A stretch of 64,000 nt of DNA from contig CAZIAK010000002.1 of assembly GCA_964537035.1 (NCBI GenBank), forward strand, positions 142,983-206,982, given 5' to 3'. This document shows, piece by piece, positions 58,653-64,000 of the stretch; positions within the stretch are counted from its first letter, which is position 1, and each line of letters opens with the position of its first letter. The DNA is from CAZIAK01 sp964537035. Its GTDB lineage: Bacteria; Planctomycetota; B15-G4. The notes beneath the pieces are model-generated. The model saw nothing but the letters and a program-made list of their open reading frames with translations, was not told the DNA's origin and ran no database searches. The translations under genes and the position numbers were made by a program.

Positions 58653-60485
58653 TCAGCCAGCCATGCGCCGCTCGACGATCTGCCGAGTCTCGGCCTCCAG
58701 GGTCTCGGCGCTGCTCACCAGCTCGTCCAGATCCGTGCGCCGGCTGGCCACCCAGGCCGCGTCTGCGATCGAAGGCAGGTTGATGCGCACGTTGAGGACC
58801 GCGCCGAGCACCCCGGCCCGGGCCATGAGCGCCCCCACCGCCGCGTCGGTCACCGAGGCCAGCAGGCAATCGGCGGCGGCCTGGCGGCAGAGCTGCAGCG
58901 CCTCCAGGCAGAGCTTGGCGGTCTGCAAGGGCACCAGTGTGGCGCCCTTGTAGCCCTCTTCGATGGCGGCGGTGCGCGTGGCCCGCTCGGCGTCGCTGCC
59001 CTTGGGCAGGCGCATGGCGCTGAGCACATCGTTGAAGGCCTCGGTGTCTGCGTCGACCGCGCCCAGCAGATCGTCCTTCACCACCTGGGCCCGCACGGCC
59101 AGCTGCTCGAAGGACTCCTTGTGAGCCTCAAGACCTCGCTTGTGAAACGAGAGGTTGGCCACCATGGACGACAAGGCCACCCCCATCGAACCGGCCAAAG
59201 CCGCGATCGAGCCACCACCGGGCGCGGGTGACGGTCGGGAGACCTCATCGACCAGAGCGTTCACCGGCATGGAAGCCAGGCTGCCGTCCGTGCTCGGCAA
59301 ACCCAGCACGGACTTCTCGGCCACGAAGTCGGACACGTCGCGGAGTCCCATGGACTGCACCGCTGTCTCGATCACGTCGCTCACCGGCAGTCCCCGGCTG
59401 CTGCCTTGCGCTGCCAGGTAGGCCTCGCCCGACTCGCGCAGGGCTTCGTAGGGCACCATGCCCACCACCTCGGAGCCGGTCACCTGCAGCCCCCGCTCCC
59501 CTGCCAGCTCGCGGCAGGCGTCGAGCAACGTGTGCGCCGGCGTCACGTGAAAGTCGGTCAGGTTGAACGAGAGCTGAGCCCGGCGGTACTCGGGGATGAC
59601 CCAGCCCACGCCGCGGCAATGCTCGAAGCGCCCGCGCTTGCAGACGTTCACACCCTGCAGCTGTTCGGGGTCACGACCGAAGAGGGCGAAGTCGGCTGCG
59701 AGATCTTGCCCGATCGACGTGTAGTGCTCGGCGAGTTCGGCCACCGAGCCCCCCACGAAGTCGTCGTAGGCGCTGGGAAAGAGGCCCTTGTCCGGGCGGT
59801 ACTTGAGCAGCTGGCCGCTCTGGTAGTACGGCGTGGTCTGCCCCCGACGCACCGCCCGGCCCTTCTCCCGCAGCTCGAAGGCGATGTCGTCCGCCTGGGC
59901 CTTGACCATGGTGTTCAGGTTGACGTTGTAGGCGATCAGGAACTCGCGGGCGCCGATGGTCACCACGCCGGTGCGGGGCAGAAAGGTCGACGGGCCGAAG
60001 TCGGGCTTCCACTCCGGGCGTGAGAGCTTGTCGGGCAAGGCTTCGTATTCGCCCGCGCGCACCACCGCCAACGAACGGCGCTCAGGGAGCAGAGCCGCCT
60101 GGTCGTAGAGGTAGACGGGGATGCCCAGCTCACCTCCCACCCGAGCGCCCAGCCCTGCCGCCAGCGCGGCGCAGTCGGCCATGGTCACCCCGGCCACAGG
60201 CACGAAGGGGCACACGTCGGTGGCGCCATGCCGCGCGTGGGCGCCGGTCTGCACGGACATGTCGATGAGCTCGGCGGCCTTGGCGATGAGCTGAAACGCG
60301 CCCTCGCTCACGGCCTCTGGCTCGCCCACGAAGGTGATCACCGTGCGGTTCGTCTCCTGCCCAGGGTCGACATCGAGGACGTCGACGCCATCGACGGCCC
60401 CGGCGGCAGCCACGATCTGATCGATCACAGAGGCGTCGCGCCCCTCAGAGATGTTGGGGACGCATTCGACGAGTCGATCACTCAT
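58653..60485 (-). CDS. ftcD: Bifunctional glutamate formimidoyltransferase/formimidoyl-THF cyclodeaminase
   Basis: 610 residues. The N-terminal transferase domains begin LVECVPNISEGRD and include TGAHARHGATDVCPFVPVAGVTM and FLIAYNVNLNTMVKAQADDIAFELREKGR. The C-terminal cyclodeaminase starts near PVNALVDEVSRPSPAPGGGSIAALAGSMGVAL, a helical domain. The fusion order is that of mammalian FTCD. It passes formimino groups from histidine breakdown to tetrahydrofolate and releases ammonia. No hut genes are in the window. ATG 60485 is used; ATG 60506 is an in-frame alternative. Confidence 0.93.
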   Translation of the reverse strand: MSDRLVECVPNISEGRDASVIDQIVAAAGAVDGVDVLDVDPGQETNRTVITFVGEPEAVSEGAFQLIAKAAELIDMSVQTGAHARHGATDVCPFVPVAGVTMADCAALAAGLGARVGGELGIPVYLYDQAALLPERRSLAVVRAGEYEALPDKLSRPEWKPDFGPSTFLPRTGVVTIGAREFLIAYNVNLNTMVKAQADDIAFELREKGRAVRRGQTTPYYQSGQLLKYRPDKGLFPSAYDDFVGGSVAELAEHYTSIGQDLAADFALFGRDPEQLQGVNVCKRGRFEHCRGVGWVIPEYRRAQLSFNLTDFHVTPAHTLLDACRELAGERGLQVTGSEVVGMVPYEALRESGEAYLAAQGSSRGLPVSDVIETAVQSMGLRDVSDFVAEKSVLGLPSTDGSLASMPVNALVDEVSRPSPAPGGGSIAALAGSMGVALSSMVANLSFHKRGLEAHKESFEQLAVRAQVVKDDLLGAVDADTEAFNDVLSAMRLPKGSDAERATRTAAIEEGYKGATLVPLQTAKLCLEALQLCRQAAADCLLASVTDAAVGALMARAGVLGAVLNVRINLPSIADAAWVASRRTDLDELVSSAETLEAETRQIVERRMAG

Positions 60486-60658
60486 GGCGGGGCCTGTTCG
60501 TTGCATGCAATGGGGAGGTCAATGCCGCCGGGCCAGGGCTGGGCCCTGCTCTCTCGCGACCGGGTCGGAAGAAGCGCGGCGAAGCGGCGCAGTATGCCCG
60601 AAACGGGCAGGGGGCGACGGGCTGCCCTGACGGTCCCTCGCCAGGGGCCCTCGCGAAC

Positions 60659-61168
60659 TCAGCTCACCGGCGAATCGCCCTGGTCGGCAGAGGGTCCATA
60701 GAGCGACGGCACGGCCACCCCGAGCAGGCGCAGGTAGACGCCGAGCTGGGCCCGGTGGTGGATCATGTGGTTCATCACGAAGGCCCGCATCACGCCCATG
60801 CGCGGCATGGCGAACGCCACCTGCCCCTTGACCTTGAAGGTCCATTCGGCGCGCAGGTCCTCGTCGTCAGTGGACTGCAGCGCCTGGCGCAGAGTCGCCA
60901 GCTCAGCGTCGAAGAGTTGCAGGGCAGCGGCCACCGACGCCACGGGCTCGTTGCGATCCTTTTCTGGATCCATGTCGAGCCCGTTGTGCTCCAGGACCAT
61001 GAGGCCCCAGCGCGGGATCGTCGCAAGATGGGTGACCAAGCCACGCATGGAAAACGAACGGTCGTGTGGCGTCCAGTCAAGCTGGCCCTCGGGGACACGT
61101 TCGAGCGAGGTACGCAAACCGGCCATCTCATGGTCGATCTCGGGCAACATCATGGCAGCGAAGGACAT
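60659..61168 (-). CDS. DinB family protein (metal-dependent)
   Basis: 169 residues, DinB/YfiT-like four-helix bundle. Metal ligands are likely the His in RGLVTHLATIPRW and the two in NHMIHHRAQLGVYLRLLG. The family includes thiol-S-transferases (BstA, mycothiol-dependent) and damage-inducible proteins; substrate unknown. ATG 61168 shares a base with the permease stop (TGATG) and has GGAG nine bases upstream, so the two genes are in one operon. Confidence 0.88.
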   Translation of the reverse strand: MSFAAMMLPEIDHEMAGLRTSLERVPEGQLDWTPHDRSFSMRGLVTHLATIPRWGLMVLEHNGLDMDPEKDRNEPVASVAAALQLFDAELATLRQALQSTDDEDLRAEWTFKVKGQVAFAMPRMGVMRAFVMNHMIHHRAQLGVYLRLLGVAVPSLYGPSADQGDSPVS

Positions 61169-62526
61169 CAGGGGTCTCCAAGAAGGCGAATACGCAGCAG
61201 GCGCTCGACCACCAGCCCGCTCCCGAGCACGGCCAGCGCCGGCAGCAGCATGCGTCCCGCCGTGTGCAGCGCCAAGCCGGTGAGCGCGAGCACGAGCCCG
61301 AGGAACGCGAACGGCACCAATGGGTAGCCAGGGATCGGGACCCGTTCGGCCCCCTCTCGCGCACGGAGCCGCAGCAACCCCACCACCGCGAAGGCCGTGG
61401 ACAGGCCGAGGATCCAGCCCAGGTTCGTGAGCTGCTCCCGCAGGCCCGACGCCCACAGCACGATCACCGAGAGCGCGACCTGCAGCCAGATGGCAGAGGC
61501 CGGAACCGCGCCGGTGAAGGCCAGGCTCTTGGGGAAGACACCGTCGTCCGCCATGCGGGCGTAGACCCGTGGCCCGATCATCACCATGGACGAGACCGAC
61601 GTCAGCAGGGCCAAGACGATGACGCCGCGCACCAGAGCCTCGAGGCCCGGGCCGCCCAGGGCAGCGGCGGCGACGGCGGCCACGTCCTGCTGTCCCGCGA
61701 GCTGATCGATGGGCGCCGAATAGAGGAAGACGGTGTTGAGCGCGAGGTACAGCGCCGTGACCGCGAGGGTCGCGCCGAACATGGCCCGGGGGACGGTGCG
61801 GGCCGGGTCCCGCGCTTCGCCAGCGACGTAGACCCCGGCGTTCCAGCCCGAGTAGCTGAGCGAGACCCACATCAAGGTGACGGCGAACGTGCCGAGTTCG
61901 AAGGAAGCGGGCGGGGACGCAGGCTGGGGGCCGAGGAGAGCCGCGCCCACGCCGATGATCACGAGCAGTCCCAAGATCTTGGTGGCCACGATCAGGTTCT
62001 GCACTCGGCTGCCGAGCCCGGCGCCCCGGGTGTGCAGCACGCCAGCCGCAACGATCGCCCCGGTCCCGACCAGGTCGAGCGGGGTACCGTCGGGGAGCCA
62101 GGCAGAGAGATAGGCCCCGGCCGCCTCTGCCGCCAGGGCGATGGCGCCCGTGAAGCCTGCCCAGAGCGAGATCCAGCCCGCGAGAAAGCCGGCCAGGGGA
62201 TGCACGGTGCGGGAGAGGAACAGGTACTCGCCGCCCGACTCCTTCAGCCGTGCGGCGAGCGCCCCGTAGCAGAGCGTCCCGAGCAAGGCGACGGCTCCAC
62301 CGAGCACCCAGGCGACCATCACCCATCCCCGAGAACCCAGATCGGCGAGGGCAAAGCCCGAGGTCGTGAACACCCCCGCACCGATCATGTTGGCCACCAC
62401 GATGGCCCCGAGGGAGGGCACACCGAGTCGCCGCCGACCCTGGTCGGTCACCGTCGACGGGGACAGGGCCGGGTCGCGAGATCGGAGGCTCGTATCTTCT
62501 GTCACGGATCGCATCCGCTGGATCAT
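61168..62526 (-). CDS. APC family amino acid permease
   Basis: About 452 residues with 12 hydrophobic segments. GAIVVANMIGAGVFTTSGFALADLGS is the APC helix-1 signature GxGIF. GEYLFLSRTVHPLAGFLAGW and YSGWNAGVYVAGEARDPARTVPRA are the helix-3 and helix-6 blocks. It should import amino acids or related amines by proton symport; substrate not defined. ATG 62526 and ATG 62514 and GTG 62505 are close alternatives. Operon with the DinB gene downstream; divergent from the collagen-like gene. Confidence 0.9.
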   Translation of the reverse strand: MIQRMRSVTEDTSLRSRDPALSPSTVTDQGRRRLGVPSLGAIVVANMIGAGVFTTSGFALADLGSRGWVMVAWVLGGAVALLGTLCYGALAARLKESGGEYLFLSRTVHPLAGFLAGWISLWAGFTGAIALAAEAAGAYLSAWLPDGTPLDLVGTGAIVAAGVLHTRGAGLGSRVQNLIVATKILGLLVIIGVGAALLGPQPASPPASFELGTFAVTLMWVSLSYSGWNAGVYVAGEARDPARTVPRAMFGATLAVTALYLALNTVFLYSAPIDQLAGQQDVAAVAAAALGGPGLEALVRGVIVLALLTSVSSMVMIGPRVYARMADDGVFPKSLAFTGAVPASAIWLQVALSVIVLWASGLREQLTNLGWILGLSTAFAVVGLLRLRAREGAERVPIPGYPLVPFAFLGLVLALTGLALHTAGRMLLPALAVLGSGLVVERLLRIRLLGDP

Positions 62527-62759
62527 AGCCCTCCAGCTCAGGGGCCCAAACGCCTCGGAGCCACGTCGCTGCGTAGCTTCAACGCCACACGCCACGGGTC
62601 CAAGAGACCCGAGGGACAAAACCGTCATGTGGACGGAATTTCATATGTGACATAGTCTGTCGACGCGGAGTGCGGGCACTCTTTCCGCGCCAACACGCCG
62701 ATGGCTGCTGACCGCGGCCACCCCCTCGGCGTGCCCCCCCATCATTGAGGCTTTCCCCC

Positions 62760-64000
62760 ATGCTTCGATTCACCCCGTTGCTGCTCTCCGTGTGCTTCGT
62801 CACGCCCCACCTGGCAGCTCAACCCAGCACCGCCACGCCCCCCTCTCCTTACCGCCTCATCGACCTCACCGGTGATGGCCTGGCGGACAAGATCTACCTG
62901 GATCTCGACGGTTCGCTGTCCGTGTCCGTCAATCGCGGCCGCGGACAGTTCGCGCCCACGTGGCAGGAGCTGCCCTCTGTCCACGTGACGGCCGTGCTCA
63001 CCAGCGACCTCGACGGTGACGGTGTGACCGACCTCTACCTCGTCTCTCCAGCCGGCAACGTCGCCCTGGTCGGTGACGGCACGGGCTCTCTCTTCGACAA
63101 GACAGAGTGGCTCGGGTTGGGCGACCTGGGCACCGGCGTCTCAGCCGAGCGCATCGACCTCGACGGCGTGGAGCCCGCTGAGCTCCTGCTGCACAACGTC
63201 TCCCACGACGTCATCTTCTGGGCGCGGGCAGGGGGACACTTCGAACGGGACGCGGACGCGCCCGTGATCGGCAGCCCATGGCCTGGCTTGCCCACGGACA
63301 ACTCTGCGCCCAGCTCCCTCGGCACAGCGGGCGGCGACATCCCGACCGGCCCCACGGCAGGCGGCACGGGCGACGGCTTCACGCCCGGACACACGCGCCC
63401 CCAAGGCGAAGCCTCCGATGTCAGCCCCATGGCGATCAACCAGGCCCTGCTGGACGCCCTCTACGTCAACGACGAGGCCAATGAGGTCGGGCCCAATGAC
63501 ATCCTCGACTTCTCGCTCACAGGCGCGGACATCTCCACCACGTCAGGCGACGTCGACTTCGGCCCGGGCAACGTGTATGTGAACGGGTTGTTCGAGACCA
63601 CGCTGCAGAGCAAGGCCAACTTCTTCAAGACCAACCTCGGTATCGGATTCGCCGACACCTCGATCCAGACCACGGCGGCCTTCAGCCCCCAGGTCAACAA
63701 CTCACTCTTCGTCAACGACAACCAGGGCGAAGTGGGCCCAGCCGACATCGCTGACGGCACCCTGCTGGGAGCCGACATCTCCACCGCGTCCGGCGACATC
63801 ACCTTCGGCACTGGCAATGTCCTGGTGAACGGCATGGTGGAGACCACCACCGGCCTGAAGTTCGCTGACAACAGCATCCAGACCACGGCGACCCTCGTGG
63901 GCCCCCAGGGCCCGGCCGGACCACAGGGCACCGCCGGTGCTGATGGGGCTGCGGGAGCTGATGGCATGGATGGAGCCACGGGTCCGACTGGGCCTGCTGG
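62760..64000 (+). CDS. Secreted collagen-like protein with FG-GAP start (5' part; runs off window)
   Basis: At least 413 residues, open to the window end. Signal peptide LLLSVCFVTPHLAAQ. VCBS/FG-GAP loops come first (IDLTGDGLADKIYL, SDLDGDGVTDLYLV). A Gly/Pro/Thr-rich linker follows, then two similar ~65-residue beta repeats, each with YVND or FVND, GADIST-SGD, VNG and FADxSIQTTA, as in fibre or trimeric adhesin stalks. From about residue 385 begin Gly-x-y triplets (GPQGPAGPQGTAGADG), the start of a collagen-like triple helix. Probably a surface filament. ATG 62760 is supported by GAGG at 62747-62750. Confidence 0.8.
   Translation, partial: MLRFTPLLLSVCFVTPHLAAQPSTATPPSPYRLIDLTGDGLADKIYLDLDGSLSVSVNRGRGQFAPTWQELPSVHVTAVLTSDLDGDGVTDLYLVSPAGNVALVGDGTGSLFDKTEWLGLGDLGTGVSAERIDLDGVEPAELLLHNVSHDVIFWARAGGHFERDADAPVIGSPWPGLPTDNSAPSSLGTAGGDIPTGPTAGGTGDGFTPGHTRPQGEASDVSPMAINQALLDALYVNDEANEVGPNDILDFSLTGADISTTSGDVDFGPGNVYVNGLFETTLQSKANFFKTNLGIGFADTSIQTTAAFSPQVNNSLFVNDNQGEVGPADIADGTLLGADISTASGDITFGTGNVLVNGMVETTTGLKFADNSIQTTATLVGPQGPAGPQGTAGADGAAGADGMDGATGPTGPA

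Noticed and set aside
1..64000. tRNA, rRNA, CRISPR arrays, insertion sequences, prophage
   Set aside because: No T-loop/cloverleaf signals, spaced direct repeats, transposase or phage genes were recognised on reading both strands and the translations.

Overview
The window is 64 kb of GC-rich DNA (by eye about two-thirds G+C) from a Gram-negative-type bacterium. Secreted FG-GAP/VCBS proteins, a parallel beta-helix protein, PQQ-propeller-like and collagen-like proteins, many lipoproteins, a branched-chain-type 2-oxoacid dehydrogenase, a SelD-domain fusion and a shared C-terminal module on giant secreted proteins fit best with a high-GC marine member of the Planctomycetota. That placement is inference from gene content; there is no rRNA or tRNA here to confirm it. 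Genes are dense, many neighbours overlap by exactly 4 bp (NTGA), and no phage, insertion sequence or CRISPR array was seen.

Layout. 1-5.1 kb: end of a membrane glycosyltransferase, DUF547 protein, second glycosyltransferase, urate-oxidase-N/PuuD-like membrane protein, then a cupredoxin-like lipoprotein divergent from an AhpD-type peroxidase-related gene whose resolving cysteine codon is UGA. A hairpin fitting a bacterial SECIS follows the UGA, so I read it as a selenoprotein. 5.1-13.6 kb: sulfatase-like lipoprotein, Rieske ferredoxin and MiaE in one operon; ClpP-like protein; radical SAM/SPASM protein; lipoprotein; M16-like peptidase; clpS with a DUF2017 gene. 13.9-19.7 kb: carboxypeptidase-regulatory-domain protein, M1 aminopeptidase with HEAT-like repeats, homocysteine methyltransferase and an unknown membrane-anchored protein. 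19.9-27.1 kb: three large secreted proteins on the minus strand. 27.4-31.0 kb: DsbD, alpha/beta hydrolase, methyltransferase.

31.2-40.6 kb is one long minus-strand operon: lipA, E1alpha-1, E1beta, E2 (two lipoyl domains), E1alpha-2, lpdA, lipB, mazG. It makes the lipoyl cofactor and the dehydrogenase complex that uses it, with two E1alpha paralogues for a single E1beta. 40.8-48.1 kb: unknown anchored protein, secreted hydrolase, FG-GAP protein, and a flavoprotein fused to a SelD-like domain that lacks the catalytic N-terminus. 48.1-58.3 kb: threonine-dehydratase-like enzyme, phosphoglucomutase, Rieske oxygenase, lipoprotein, XRE-cupin regulator, S41 peptidase, SixA, PAS-GGDEF diguanylate cyclase and ferritin-like protein. 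58.4-64 kb: a 26-residue Cys/Lys/Arg-rich protein, formimidoyltransferase-cyclodeaminase, DinB protein, APC permease and the start of a collagen-like secreted protein.

The two strongest novel signals are the UGA-containing peroxidase (4471-5079) and a dispersed palindromic element of roughly 160-185 bp. Its three copies (3413-3569, 10167-10350, 57712-57891) each lie between convergent genes. The hairpin arms change between copies but stay complementary within each copy, while the loop is nearly constant.
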